Source: Herbidospora sakaeratensis
Lineage (GTDB): Bacteria; Actinomycetota; Actinomycetes; Streptosporangiales; Streptosporangiaceae
NCBI RefSeq assembly: GCF_001570525.1
Contig: NZ_BBXC01000020.1
Location: 143,372-207,371, forward strand
Length of the DNA stretch: 64,000 nt
Direction: 5' to 3'
This document shows, in pieces, positions 34,615 through 44,613 of this stretch (the first letter of the stretch is position 1; each line of letters opens with the position of its first letter). The position numbers and the translations under genes are program-made. The notes under the pieces were generated by a model that was given only the letters and a program-made list of their open reading frames with translations, was not told the origin of the DNA and did not search any database.

Positions 34615-36084
34615 TCAGTGGTGCATGGGGGCCGGGCCGTCGCCGTGGTTGGCGGCGCGGGCCGGGAGGATGACGGCGGCGACGATCACCGCGATCGAGA
34701 GGGCCGCGCTGATCAGGAACGACAGGCGCATGCCGCCGAGGACCGCCAGGTCGTCGCTCACGCCCGTGGCCTCCAGGGATTCGGCGCGGGCCGTCATGAC
34801 CGTGATCACCAGGGCCGTGCCGATGGCCGCCGCCACCTGCTGCAACGTGCTCAGGATCGAGCTCGCGTGACTGTAGAGCGACGACGGGACGGCGCCAAGA
34901 CCCAGCGTGAAGACGGGGGTGAAGGTGCCGGCCAGGCCGATCATCAGCAGGGCGTGGAGGCCCAGGATCTGCCAGTAGGGCATCGACATGGTGATCTGGG
35001 TGAAGCCGGCCAGCGACAGGGAGATCGCGACCGCTCCCGGGATCACGAGCACCCGGCCGCCGAAGCGGTCGAACAGGCGGCCGACGGTCGGGCCGAGCAG
35101 GCCCATCGCGAGGCCGCCGGGCATCACCAGCAGGCCGGTCTCCAGGGTGTTGAGGCCCCGGATGTCCTGCAGGTAGAGCGGGAGCAGCACCATCGAGCCG
35201 AGCATCGCCATGAACGCGACCGACATGAGGATCAGCGAGATCGTGTAGGTGCGGTGGGTCAGCGTGCGCAGGTCGAGCAGCGGGCCGCCGCGCTTCTGCA
35301 GCCGCAGCTGCCGGAACACGAACACGGCGATCAGCACCAGGCCCCCGACGACCATCGAGCCCGCCACGGTGGCGTCGCCGCCCTCGAAGCGGCTCAGGCC
35401 GTAGACCAGGCCGCCGAATCCGACGGCGGCGGTGACGACGCTGAACCAGTCGATCGTGCCGATCTTGGTCTCGCCGACGTTCTTGAGCTGCTTCAGGCCG
35501 AAGTAGGTGATCAGCGCGGCGATCGGGAACACCACGGCGAACAGCAGCCGCCACGGCCCGAACTGGAGGATCACGCCGGAGACCGTCGGGCCCATGGCGG
35601 GCGCGACCGAGATGGCCAGCGAGACGTTGCCCATCACCCGGCCCCGCTCAGACTCGGGCACGACCTGCATCAACGTGGTCATCAGCAGCGGCATCATGAC
35701 CGCCGTGCCGGACGCCTGGACGATCCGCCCGGCGAGCAGCACCTCGAAGACCGGGGCCACCGCCGCCAGGGCCGTACCGAACAGGAAGAGTCCCATCGCG
35801 GTCGTGTAGGCCGTGCGCGTGGTCACCCGCTGGAGGAACCAGCCGGTGATCGGGATGACGGCCGCCATGGTGAGCATGAACGCCGTCGACAACCACTGGG
35901 CGGTCTGCGCGGTGATCTGGAGAGCCCTCATCAACTCCGGAATGGCGTTGATCATGATGGTCTCGTTGAGGATGACCACGAACGTGGCCAGCACCAGCAG
36001 CCTGATCACGGGCGGGGTGCGACGTTGGGGTTCGGTCGCGGCTTTGGCGGGTGAGTCGAGCTGGTCTAGCTGTGGGCTGGACAC
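34615..36084 (-). CDS. MFS multidrug exporter (DHA2/EmrB type)
   Basis: A 489-residue major-facilitator protein with about 14 hydrophobic helices, as in the DHA2 drug:proton antiporter family. Characteristic sites: LNETIMINAIPELM at the first helix (the position of motif D1), RIVQASGTAVMMPL, and the motif C-like SVAPAMGPTVSGVIL in helix 5. It ends in a histidine-rich cytosolic tail. Start is GTG 36084 behind GAGGTACC. It should export drugs or antibiotics across the plasma membrane. No regulator is adjacent; a 229-bp gap without genes separates it from the ABC genes. Confidence 0.9.
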   Translation of the reverse strand: MSSPQLDQLDSPAKAATEPQRRTPPVIRLLVLATFVVILNETIMINAIPELMRALQITAQTAQWLSTAFMLTMAAVIPITGWFLQRVTTRTAYTTAMGLFLFGTALAAVAPVFEVLLAGRIVQASGTAVMMPLLMTTLMQVVPESERGRVMGNVSLAISVAPAMGPTVSGVILQFGPWRLLFAVVFPIAALITYFGLKQLKNVGETKIGTIDWFSVVTAAVGFGGLVYGLSRFEGGDATVAGSMVVGGLVLIAVFVFRQLRLQKRGGPLLDLRTLTHRTYTISLILMSVAFMAMLGSMVLLPLYLQDIRGLNTLETGLLVMPGGLAMGLLGPTVGRLFDRFGGRVLVIPGAVAISLSLAGFTQITMSMPYWQILGLHALLMIGLAGTFTPVFTLGLGAVPSSLYSHASSILSTLQQVAAAIGTALVITVMTARAESLEATGVSDDLAVLGGMRLSFLISAALSIAVIVAAVILPARAANHGDGPAPMHH

Positions 36085-36313
36085 GGTACCTCAATCAGGG
36101 GAATGGAAACTGAGTTGCGGCCATGGCCAGGATGGCCCGCACCACCGACAAAACTCGTCTCGCTCACTCAGAATTCCGGAACCCGCCTCCGGATGTCACC
36201 CGGTTTTCATCCGCCTTCCCGCTCCCGCCCGTGCGTCGTCGCAGCTCAACGCGTGCGCTCAGCAGGGGACTGTGACACGCGACACGTTTTCCGCCGACTC
36301 CTGCGCGGAAGGT

Positions 36314-36886
36314 TCACGCGTCGCGGCGGCGGTAGGCCAGCGCGGCCACGATCAGCAGGACCGGGGTCGAGACGACCAGGGTGACCAGGTCGTCCGGCAG
36401 GTACTCGTGCACGAACGGGGCCGCCACGAACAGGCAGCCCAGCAGCAGCCCGACCCCCGCGAGGGTGTGCCGCAGCAGCACCCCGACCGCCGCGCTGACC
36501 AGCGTAAGAAGGGTCAGGTACGCCGTCGTCTCCGCCACCTGCCAGAGGGCGACCGGCGTACCGGCCACCACCATCGTGATCAGCGGGCCCGACAGCGCCA
36601 CAACCAAGGAGGCCGGGAGCGTCACCACCGCCAGGGCGGCGTGCTGGGCGGCGAGCTGGCGCACCCGGCGCGGCATCGCCGTCAGGGTGGTCCTGATCTG
36701 GCCGCCCGTGTACTCGGAGCAGGTCGCCAGCACGCCGAGCACGATGAACCCGGCCCGCGAGTACGCCACCGGCGCGTCGCCCACCGCGATCACGAAGGTC
36801 AGCAGCACGTTCGCCGCCAGCGTCCAGGCCAGGGTCGTCCACGTCGCGGGGAGGGAGACCAGCTTCGACAACTCCGCCCTGATCAT
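36314..36886 (-). CDS. ABC transporter permease (short)
   Basis: A 190-residue integral membrane protein with six predicted helices, starting MIRAELSKL like the preceding permease, with which it overlaps by ATGA. It matches ABC-2-type permeases of small actinomycete exporters (MTLxCEYxxGQIRTTLT-like region: CSEYTGGQIRTTLTAMPRR). It probably pairs with the permease at 36883 to make a heterodimeric channel energised by the ATPase at 37578. Substrate unknown; regulated by the neighbouring two-component system by context. Confidence 0.85.
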   Translation of the reverse strand: MIRAELSKLVSLPATWTTLAWTLAANVLLTFVIAVGDAPVAYSRAGFIVLGVLATCSEYTGGQIRTTLTAMPRRVRQLAAQHAALAVVTLPASLVVALSGPLITMVVAGTPVALWQVAETTAYLTLLTLVSAAVGVLLRHTLAGVGLLLGCLFVAAPFVHEYLPDDLVTLVVSTPVLLIVAALAYRRRDA

Positions 36887-37577
36887 GCGTCCCTCCGCGC
36901 GAACACGGCCCCGGCGAGCACCAGCAGCCCGGCCACCCACGCCGACATGACCAGCAGGCCCACCAGTGGGCTGATCGACACGTCGTCGTTGGCCACCTTC
37001 CCGACGAACATCCGCACCCCGGCCATGTCGGGGAAGTAGTTGGCCAGCGGGGTCACCTTGGTCAGCAGGAAGGTCACGCTCACCACCGACGTGTTGACCA
37101 GCAGCACCGTCAGCGGCACGATCCCGTGCCGGAGCAGCACCGTGATCGCGAACGCCAGCAGCGCCGTGTACGTCCAGTAACAGACCACCCCGGCCAGCCG
37201 TCCGGCATCGAGCCGCGCCTGCACCACCCCCATGGTCGCCGCCGCGGCGGTGAAGGCGAGCGGCACGGCGACGAGCACGACCGCGAGAGCCTTGGCCGCC
37301 AGGAACCGCAACCGCGACGGCACCGCTGCCAGGCTCGTCGTGAGCTGCCGCCCGCCGCCGGAGTCGGCACTTTCGGCGAGGTATTCGCTGCTGACCGCCA
37401 CCACCCCGAGCACGATCACCCCCATGACGCCGAACGCGAGTTCCTGGTAGCCCCGGTCGGGGCCGGCGACGCCCCTGTTGAGCAGCGCGATCCCGGTCGG
37501 CACGACCACCGCCAGCAGCGCGGCCAGCCACACCGACGGCAGCGTCGACAGTTTCGACAACTCCGCCCTGACGGCCC

Positions 37578-37581
<4 letters not shown>
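36883..37581 (-). CDS. ABC transporter permease
   Basis: A 232-residue ABC-2-type permease with six predicted helices. The start MRAVRAELSKLSTLPSVW and the SSEYxxxxGGRQLTTSLAAVPSRLR loop mirror the partner permease, indicating duplication and heterodimer formation. Coupled by ATGA overlaps to both the ATPase gene upstream and the short permease downstream. Confidence 0.88.
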
Positions 37582-38282
<701 letters not shown>

Positions 38283-38318
38283 GCCGCCCAGCCAACCGGC
38301 GGGCCGCCCAGACCACAT

Positions 38319-38357
38319 CGGACCGGGGTCCGGACCCGCGTCTCGGACCCTGGTCCG
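38319..38357. promoter_or_regulatory. Two tandem palindromes between ABC and two-component genes
   Basis: CGGACC-GG-GGTCCG (38319-38332) and CGGACC-CT-GGTCCG (38344-38357) have identical 6-base arms and lie 25 bp apart centre to centre. They sit in the divergent gap between the ABC exporter operon and the histidine-kinase/NarL-type regulator operon, so they are good candidates for binding sites of the regulator encoded at 39209. Confidence 0.75.
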
Positions 38358-38381
38358 ATGCGTCGCACCGGAAACGGTTCC

Positions 38382-38387
38382 TAGACT
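38382..38387 (+). promoter_or_regulatory. -10 element of the leaderless kinase transcript
   Basis: TAGACT stands six bases upstream of the GTG at 38394 with no ribosome site, the layout of a leaderless actinobacterial promoter. Confidence 0.6.
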
Positions 38388-38393
38388 TCGGAC

Positions 38394-39212
38394 GTGGTGG
38401 CGATTCCGAAACGCGAACGGCGGGTCTGGCCTCCGATCACCGCCGTGTACGTCCTCTTGGTGCTGGTCCTGCTGTCGGCCGGGGGCGACGGGCCCGGCGT
38501 GGTCATCGTGCCGGCCGTCATCGCGGCGCTGGCGCTGGCCACCACGGTCTGGGCGCTGATCCGGGCCCGCCGCCAGCGCGCCGCCTACGAGGCCCAGCTC
38601 ACCGCGTGGGCGGGCGAGCGGGCGGCCCAGGCCGAACGGCTGCGCATCGCCCGCGACCTGCACGACCTCGTCTCCCACGGCCTCGGCCTGATCACCGTCA
38701 GGGCGACCACGGCCCGCTACGTCCGCGACGATCCCGAAGCGGCGCTGGCGGACATCGAGCGCATCGGCCGCGAGACCACCACGGAGCTGCGCCGCATGCT
38801 CGGGGTGCTGCGCGACACCGGGACGGCCGCGCCGCTGCGCCCGGCCGACACGCTCGGCGACCTGCCCGGCATCGCCGCCGAGGCGCGGCGGGCGGGCCTG
38901 CGGGTCACCGTCGACCTGGAGGACCTCGGCGAGGTCAGCCCGGGGGCGCAGCTGACCGTCTGCGCGGTCGTCCGCGAGGCCCTCAACAACACCGCCCGTC
39001 ATGCCGGTCCGACCGGCGTGGCGGTCCGGGTCGGCCGCGACGGCGGCTGGATCGTCACGACCGTGCACGACGACGGGCCGGTCGACGGCTGGGTCGCCCA
39101 CCCGGGGGCCGGTCACGGCCTCGAAGGTCTCAGGGAACGGGTGGCCGCCCTCGACGCCGGGCCGGTCGACAACGGCTTCCGGGTCAGCGCCCGCGTCCCC
39201 GGGGCGTCATGA
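38394..39212 (+). CDS. Sensor histidine kinase (NarX/DesK-like)
   Basis: A 272-residue kinase with two membrane helices (about 14-29 and 34-56) and almost no extracellular loop, so it probably senses membrane state or a partner ABC permease. The HisKA_3 box is ERLRIARDLHDLVSH with His90 as phospho-acceptor; the ATPase domain shows EALNNTARHA (N box) and HGLEGLRERV. It is coupled by ATGA to its response regulator. Kinases of this small type beside ABC exporters often form detoxification modules, as in BceRS-like or DrrAB-linked systems. Confidence 0.9.
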   Translation: MVAIPKRERRVWPPITAVYVLLVLVLLSAGGDGPGVVIVPAVIAALALATTVWALIRARRQRAAYEAQLTAWAGERAAQAERLRIARDLHDLVSHGLGLITVRATTARYVRDDPEAALADIERIGRETTTELRRMLGVLRDTGTAAPLRPADTLGDLPGIAAEARRAGLRVTVDLEDLGEVSPGAQLTVCAVVREALNNTARHAGPTGVAVRVGRDGGWIVTTVHDDGPVDGWVAHPGAGHGLEGLRERVAALDAGPVDNGFRVSARVPGAS

Positions 39213-39847
39213 CGATCCGTGTGCTCATCGCCGACGACCAGCCGCTGCTGCGCCACAGCCTGGCCGCCGTGATCGACGCCCAGGCCGACATGGCCATGGC
39301 GGGCGAGGCGGGCACCGGCGACCAGGCCGTCGCCGTGTGCGCGCAGACCCGTCCCGACGTCGTGCTCATGGACATCCGGATGCCCGGCATGGACGGCATC
39401 GAGGCCACCCGCCGCATCCTGGCGGTGCAGGCCACGACGAAGATCATCGTACTGACGATGTTCGAGCTCGACGAGTACGTCCGGGCCGCGCTGCTGGCCG
39501 GGGCCAGCGGCTTCCTGCTCAAGGACGCCCACCCCGACCGCCTGCTCGACGCCGTCCGCCGCGTCCACCAGGGCGAGTCGCTGCTGGCTCCGAGCGTGCT
39601 GGAGCGCCTGATCGAGTCGTACGTCAGCCGCCCGGCCCCGGCGAAGTCGATCAAGGGCCTGACCGAGCGGGAGACCGAGGTGCTCACCCTGGTCGGCCAC
39701 GGCCTGTCGAACGACGAGATCGCCGCCCGGCTGACCATCTCGATCAAGACGGTCAAGACGCACATCGGCCATCTGCTGAGCAAACTGCACGCCCGCGACC
39801 GGGCGCATCTCGTCATCGCGGCCTACGAGAGCGATCTCGTGGGTTAG
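39209..39847 (+). CDS. NarL/LuxR-family response regulator
   Basis: A 212-residue response regulator: receiver domain (about 3-120) with acidic pocket D9/D10, phospho-acceptor Asp55 (VVLMDIRMPG), switch Thr in VLTMFE and Lys in LLKDAHP; LuxR-type helix-turn-helix at about 145-205 (LTERETEVLTLVGHGLSNDE, then TVKTHIGHLLSKL). It likely activates the divergent ABC operon through the two palindromes at 38319-38357. Confidence 0.93.
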   Translation: MTIRVLIADDQPLLRHSLAAVIDAQADMAMAGEAGTGDQAVAVCAQTRPDVVLMDIRMPGMDGIEATRRILAVQATTKIIVLTMFELDEYVRAALLAGASGFLLKDAHPDRLLDAVRRVHQGESLLAPSVLERLIESYVSRPAPAKSIKGLTERETEVLTLVGHGLSNDEIAARLTISIKTVKTHIGHLLSKLHARDRAHLVIAAYESDLVG

Positions 39848-39906
39848 CCGTCAAGAATTCCGGCGCCCGCATATGGAAGCCATCAAGATCTGCTGAACCG
39901 CCCGAA

Positions 39907-39949
39907 AGTGCCGTTTTCCTGGACGTCGTACCGCCCTGAAAACGGAACT
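39907..39949 (+). promoter_or_regulatory. Stem-loop in the leader of the kdp operon
   Basis: AGTGCCGTTTTC (39907-39918) pairs with GAAAACGGAACT (39938-39949) in an 11-of-12-base stem around a 19-base loop, just ahead of the AGGAG ribosome site of the first kdp-operon peptide. It could control translation or be a binding site for a dimeric regulator. Confidence 0.5.
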
Positions 39950-39967
39950 GAGGAGCAGTGAACAGAG

Positions 39968-40051
39968 ATGGGTGACCTCATCTTCGTCGCCCTGACGATC
40001 GCGATCTTCGTGGTCTTCGGGTTCGTGGTGAAGGCGGTGGAGCGCCTGTGA
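39968..40051 (+). CDS. 27-residue membrane peptide preceding kdpF
   Basis: A single-helix peptide, MGDLIFVALTIAIFVVF followed by [10 protein letters not shown], coupled to kdpF by a GTGA overlap. It is not KdpF itself, which follows. Peptides of this form are common in front of actinobacterial kdpF genes and probably associate with the Kdp complex; no function is established. A GAGCAGTGAACAGAG leader provides a modest ribosome site. Confidence 0.7.
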   Translation: MGDLIFVALTIAIFVVFGFVVKAVERL

Positions 40052-40137
40052 GCGCGATCAACGCCGCCGGCCTCGTCGTGGCCATCGGCTTGGTGATCTT
40101 CATGGTCGCCGCCCTGCTGTTCCCGGAGCGGTTCTGA
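40048..40137 (+). CDS. kdpF: Potassium-transporting ATPase subunit F
   Basis: A 29-residue single-helix peptide ending LLFPERF, the typical KdpF C-terminus. In Escherichia coli KdpF is bound between KdpA and KdpB and stabilises the complex. The GTG start overlaps the stop of the preceding peptide, and kdpA begins one base after its stop, so all are translated together. Confidence 0.9.
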   Translation: MSAINAAGLVVAIGLVIFMVAALLFPERF

Positions 40138-40138
40138 C

Positions 40139-41785
40139 ATGGGCTGGCTCTTCATCCTGTCGCTGATCGTCGCCCTGGCCCTGGTCTACAAGGTGCTCGG
40201 CGACCACATGCACCGCGTCTACACGGGCGCCCGGCACAACGCCGTCGAGCGGGTCGTCTACCGCCTGCTCGGCGTCCGGCCCGACAACGAGCAGCGCTGG
40301 GGCGCCTACGCCCGCAGCCTGCTGGCCTTCTCGATCATCTCGATCTTCTTCGTGTACGCCCTCCAGCGCGTCCAGGACAAACTCTGGTTGTCGCTGGGCT
40401 TCGCCCCGGTGCCCGACCACATCGCGTGGAACACCGCCATCAGCTTCGTGACCAACACGAACTGGCAGGCGTACTCGGGTGAGAGCACGATGGGCCACCT
40501 CACCCAGATGGCCGCCCTGGCCGTGCAGAACTTCGTGTCGGCCGCCGTCGGCATGGCGGTGGCCATCGCGCTGGTGCGCGGGTTCGCCCGCCGCAACAGC
40601 GACACGATCGGCAACTTCTGGGTCGACCTGGTGCGCGGCACGCTGCGCATCCTGCTGCCGATCGCCTTCGTCGGCGCGCTGGTCCTCGTCGCGGGCGGGG
40701 TGGTGCAGAACTTCGTCGGCCCCCACGAGATCACCACGCTGACCGGCAACGTGCAGAACGTGACCGGCGGGCCGGTGGCCAGCCAGGAGGTCATCAAGGA
40801 GCTGGGCACCAACGGCGGCGGTTTCTACAACACGAACTCCGCGCACCCGTACGAGAACCCCACCGCCTGGACGAACTGGTTCGAGATCTTCCTGATCCTG
40901 CTCATCCCGGTCGCGCTGACCCGGACCTTCGGCCGCATGGTCGGCCAGCTGCGCCAGGGCTACGCGATCCTCGCCGTGATGGGCGTCATCGCCATCGCGT
41001 CGATCGTGCTCACCAACGTGTTCGAGCTGGCCGGGAACGCGACCGTGCCGCAGGCCGTCGGCGCGGCGATGGAGGGCAAGGACGTCAGGTTCGGGGTGGC
41101 CAACTCGGCCACGTTCGCGGCGGCGACCACGCTGACCTCGACCGGTGCGGTCAACTCCTTCCACGACTCCTACACGCCGTTCGGCGGCATGATGACGCTG
41201 TTCAACATGATGCTGGGCGAGGTCGCGCCCGGCGGCGTCGGCGCGGGCCTCTACGGCATGCTGATCCTGGCCGTCATCACCGTGTTCGTCGCCGGCCTGA
41301 TGGTCGGCCGCACGCCCGAATACCTGGGCAAGAAGATCGGCGCCCGCGAGATCAAGCTCGCGTCCCTGTACTTCCTGGTCACCCCGGTGCTCGTGCTGGT
41401 CGGCACGGCGCTGGCCATGGGCAACGAGGCGGGCCTGGCCGCGATGCTCAACTCGGGCCCCCACGGCTTCTCCGAGATCCTCTACGCCTTCACCAGCGCG
41501 TCCAACAACAACGGCTCGGCGTTCGGCGGCGTCACGGTGAACACGCCCTGGTACGACGTGGCGCTCGGCCTGTGCATGGTCCTGGGCCGGTTCCTGCCGA
41601 TCATCTTCGTGCTGGCCCTGGCCGGGTCGCTCGCGCGGCAGACGCCGGTGCCCGAGTCGGCCGGCACGCTGCCCACGCACCGGCCCCAGTTCGTCGGCCT
41701 GGTCGTCGGCGTGACGGTCGTCCTCGTCGCCCTGACCTTCCTCCCCGCCCTCGCGCTCGGCCCCATCGCAGAAGGACTGCTCTGA
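40139..41785 (+). CDS. kdpA: Potassium-transporting ATPase subunit A
   Basis: A 548-residue polytopic protein, full length for KdpA, the K+-binding channel-like subunit. Selectivity-filter loops are visible: [33 protein letters not shown], the [18 protein letters not shown] loop and [11 protein letters not shown]. It forms the high-affinity K+ uptake complex KdpFABC in the plasma membrane. kdpB overlaps its stop by one base. Confidence 0.97.
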   Translation: MGWLFILSLIVALALVYKVLGDHMHRVYTGARHNAVERVVYRLLGVRPDNEQRWGAYARSLLAFSIISIFFVYALQRVQDKLWLSLGFAPVPDHIAWNTAISFVTNTNWQAYSGESTMGHLTQMAALAVQNFVSAAVGMAVAIALVRGFARRNSDTIGNFWVDLVRGTLRILLPIAFVGALVLVAGGVVQNFVGPHEITTLTGNVQNVTGGPVASQEVIKELGTNGGGFYNTNSAHPYENPTAWTNWFEIFLILLIPVALTRTFGRMVGQLRQGYAILAVMGVIAIASIVLTNVFELAGNATVPQAVGAAMEGKDVRFGVANSATFAAATTLTSTGAVNSFHDSYTPFGGMMTLFNMMLGEVAPGGVGAGLYGMLILAVITVFVAGLMVGRTPEYLGKKIGAREIKLASLYFLVTPVLVLVGTALAMGNEAGLAAMLNSGPHGFSEILYAFTSASNNNGSAFGGVTVNTPWYDVALGLCMVLGRFLPIIFVLALAGSLARQTPVPESAGTLPTHRPQFVGLVVGVTVVLVALTFLPALALGPIAEGLL

Positions 41786-43788
41786 TGACCTGGATCGCGT
41801 CGTTCCCCGACGCCGTCAAGAAGCTCAACCCCGCGACGCTCTGGCGCAACCCGGTCATGCTGATCGTCGAGGCCGGCGCGGTGTTCACCACCGTCCTGGC
41901 GATCCTTTCGCCCGGCGTGTTCGCCTGGGCGATCGTGGTCTGGCTCTGGCTGACCGTGTTGTTCGCCAACCTGGCCGAGGCGGTCGCCGAGGGCCGGGGC
42001 AAGGCCCAGGCGGCGACGCTGCGGGCGACCAAGCGCGACACCGTGGCCGTGCGCACCGACGGCCGGACCGTCTCGGCGACCGAACTGAAGCAGGGCGACG
42101 AGGTCGTGGTCGTGGCCGGGGAGATCATCCCCGGCGACGGCGACGTCGTCGAGGGCATCGCCAGCGTGGACGAGTCGGCCATCACCGGCGAGTCGGCCCC
42201 GGTCATCCGCGAGTCGGGCGGCGACCGCTCAGCCGTGACCGGCGGCACGAAGGTGCTGTCCGACCGGATCGTCGTGCGCATCACCCAGAAGCCCGGCGAG
42301 AGCTTCATCGACCGCATGATCGCCCTGGTCGAGGGCGCCAACCGGCAGAAGACGCCCAACGAGATCGCGCTGAACATCCTGCTCGCGGCGTTGACGATCA
42401 TCTTCCTGACCGCGACGGTGACCATGCAGCCGATGGCCATCTGGGCCAAGGGCGCCAACCCCGGCATCCCCGACTCGCTCGCCCTCACGGGCGACGGCGT
42501 CAGCGGCATCGTGCTGGTCTCGCTGCTGGTCTGCCTCATCCCCACGACGATCGGCGCGTTGTTGTCGGCCATCGGCATCGCCGGCATGGACCGGCTGGTG
42601 CAGCGCAACGTGCTGGCGATGTCGGGCCGCGCCGTCGAGGCGGCCGGCGACGTGTCGACCCTGCTGCTCGACAAGACCGGCACCATCACGCTCGGCAACC
42701 GGCAGGCCGCCGAGTTCCTCCCGGTCGCCGGGGTCGGCGAGCAGGAGCTGGCCGAGGCGGCCCAGCTCTCGTCGCTGGCCGACGAGACGCCCGAGGGACG
42801 CTCGATCGTGGTCTTCGCCAAGGAGCGCTACGGCCTACGGGAGCGCGACGTCCACGACGCCGAATGGGTGCCGTTCACCGCGCAGACCCGCATGTCGGGT
42901 GTGAACGTCGGCGGGCGCGAGGTCCGCAAGGGCGCCGCGACCGCCGTCATGAAGTGGGTGCGCGACAACGGCGGCCACCCGACCGAGCAGGTCGGCGCCA
43001 TCGTGGACGCCATCTCCGGCAGCGGCGGCACCCCGCTGGTGGTGGCCCAGAAGGACCAGGTGCTCGGGGTCGTCCACCTGAAGGACACCGTCAAGCCCGG
43101 CATGCGCGAGCGCTTCGACGAGATGCGCCGCATGGGGATCAGAACCGTCATGATCACCGGCGACAACCCCCTCACGGCCAAGGCCATCGCCGACGAGGCC
43201 GGGGTGGACGACTTCCTCGCGGAAGCCACCCCCGAGGACAAGCTCGCCCTGATCAAGCGCGAGCAGGAGGGCGGCCGGCTCGTCGCGATGACCGGCGACG
43301 GCACCAACGACGCCCCCGCGCTCGCGCAGTCGGACGTCGGCGTGGCCATGAACACCGGCACGAGCGCGGCCAAAGAGGCCGGGAACATGGTCGACCTCGA
43401 CTCCAACCCGACCAAGCTCATCGAGATCGTGGAGATCGGCAAGCAGCTGCTCATCACCCGCGGCGCGCTCACGACCTTCTCGATCGCCAACGACATCGCC
43501 AAGTACTTCGCCATCATCCCGGCGATGTTCGCGGCGGTGTACCCCGGCCTCGACGCCCTCAACGTCATGCGCCTGGACTCGCCCCAGTCGGCGATCCTGT
43601 CGGCGGTGATCTTCAACGCGGTCGTCATCGTCGCGCTGATCCCGCTGGCGCTGCGCGGCGTCAGGTACCGCCCGTCGAGCGCCTCGAAGCTGCTCAGCCG
43701 CAACCTGCTCGTCTACGGCCTGGGCGGCATCGTGGCCCCCTTCATCGGCATCAAACTGATCGACCTTCTGATCGCGGGGATCGTGTGA
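41785..43788 (+). CDS. kdpB: Potassium-transporting ATPase ATP-binding subunit B
   Basis: A 667-residue P-type ATPase. The phosphorylation motif DKTGTIT starts at Asp296; the actuator TGES ([10 protein letters not shown]), the [12 protein letters not shown] hinge and the KdpB-type [13 protein letters not shown] helix are all intact. The N-terminus is slightly short compared with E. coli (682 residues). It couples ATP hydrolysis to K+ transport through KdpA. One-base overlaps link it to kdpA and kdpC. Confidence 0.97.
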   Translation: MTWIASFPDAVKKLNPATLWRNPVMLIVEAGAVFTTVLAILSPGVFAWAIVVWLWLTVLFANLAEAVAEGRGKAQAATLRATKRDTVAVRTDGRTVSATELKQGDEVVVVAGEIIPGDGDVVEGIASVDESAITGESAPVIRESGGDRSAVTGGTKVLSDRIVVRITQKPGESFIDRMIALVEGANRQKTPNEIALNILLAALTIIFLTATVTMQPMAIWAKGANPGIPDSLALTGDGVSGIVLVSLLVCLIPTTIGALLSAIGIAGMDRLVQRNVLAMSGRAVEAAGDVSTLLLDKTGTITLGNRQAAEFLPVAGVGEQELAEAAQLSSLADETPEGRSIVVFAKERYGLRERDVHDAEWVPFTAQTRMSGVNVGGREVRKGAATAVMKWVRDNGGHPTEQVGAIVDAISGSGGTPLVVAQKDQVLGVVHLKDTVKPGMRERFDEMRRMGIRTVMITGDNPLTAKAIADEAGVDDFLAEATPEDKLALIKREQEGGRLVAMTGDGTNDAPALAQSDVGVAMNTGTSAAKEAGNMVDLDSNPTKLIEIVEIGKQLLITRGALTTFSIANDIAKYFAIIPAMFAAVYPGLDALNVMRLDSPQSAILSAVIFNAVVIVALIPLALRGVRYRPSSASKLLSRNLLVYGLGGIVAPFIGIKLIDLLIAGIV

Positions 43789-44609
43789 TGAATCGTCTGC
43801 CCAGCTGGATCAGGCAACACGTGGCGGCCCTGCGGGCCGTGGCCGTGCTGACCGTGATCCTCGGCGTGGCCTACCCCCTGGCGACCATGGGCGTGGCCCA
43901 GGCCCTGTTCAACGGCAACGCCAACGGCGATCCCGCCCTGATCGGCCAGAGCTTCACCGACGCCGACGGCGCTCCGGTCGCGAAGTACTTCCAGTCCCGG
44001 CCCTCGGCGGGCGGCTACGACATGCTCACGACCGCGGCCAGCAACCTGGGGCCGGAGGACGTCATCGACACCCTCCCCGTCCCGGGCGCGGTAGACGACG
44101 AGGGCAACCCCGACGAAGGCAGCCAGTCGCTGCTCACTCAGGTCTGCGCCAGGTCAGCGGCCGTCGGTCAGCTCGAAGGCGTCAGCGGGGCGCGTCCCTA
44201 CTGCACCCCCGACGGGGTAGGCGCGGTACTCAAGGTCTTCCCCGACCGGGCGATCAGCGTGAACCAGGCGTGCCCCGCGCGGCCGTTCGTCGCGACCTAC
44301 GACGGCGTCGAGGTCGAGTGCGCCAAGCCCGGCGAGGACTACAGCGCCGGGCGCACGGTCCCGATCAGGGGCGACGCCCAGGCCGTCGTGCCCGCCGACG
44401 CGGTCACGGCCAGCGGTTCGGCGCTCGACCCGCACATCTCCGTCACCTACGCCGAGATCCAGGCGCCCCGGGTGGCCAGGGAGCGCGGACTGCCGGTCGA
44501 GCGGGTGAAGGAGCTGGTCAGGGAGCACACCACGGGCCGGGCACTGGGCTTCATGGGGGAGCCGGCGGTGAACGTGCTGGATCTGAACACGGCTCTCGAC
44601 GAGGGGTGA
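43788..44609 (+). CDS. kdpC: Potassium-transporting ATPase subunit C
   Basis: A 273-residue KdpC, longer than the usual 190 or so because of an insertion of about 80 residues (roughly 85-175, with GNPDEGSQSLLTQVCARSAAV and two further cysteines). The N-terminal helix (AVLTVILGVAYPLATMGVAQ), SRPSAGGYD and the C-terminal SGSALDPHISV, QAPRVARERGL and VNVLDLNTALD segments are typical. Such long KdpC forms occur in actinobacteria. Confidence 0.95.
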   Translation: MNRLPSWIRQHVAALRAVAVLTVILGVAYPLATMGVAQALFNGNANGDPALIGQSFTDADGAPVAKYFQSRPSAGGYDMLTTAASNLGPEDVIDTLPVPGAVDDEGNPDEGSQSLLTQVCARSAAVGQLEGVSGARPYCTPDGVGAVLKVFPDRAISVNQACPARPFVATYDGVEVECAKPGEDYSAGRTVPIRGDAQAVVPADAVTASGSALDPHISVTYAEIQAPRVARERGLPVERVKELVREHTTGRALGFMGEPAVNVLDLNTALDEG

Positions 44610-44613
44610 CGAC

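Noticed and set aside
36085..36313. Possible gene or RNA between the MFS and ABC genes.
   Set aside because: 229 bases with stops in all frames that look coding-like, no tRNA cloverleaf or conserved hairpin; left as an ordinary intergenic region.
39209..39847. Response regulator as a displaced kdpE.
   Set aside because: It is a NarL/LuxR-type protein coupled to its own HisKA_3 kinase; KdpE is an OmpR-type winged-helix regulator.
39848..39967. A c-di-AMP (ydaO) riboswitch before the kdp operon.
   Set aside because: The gap is only 120 bases and lacks the long multi-stem consensus; only a single stem-loop is supported.
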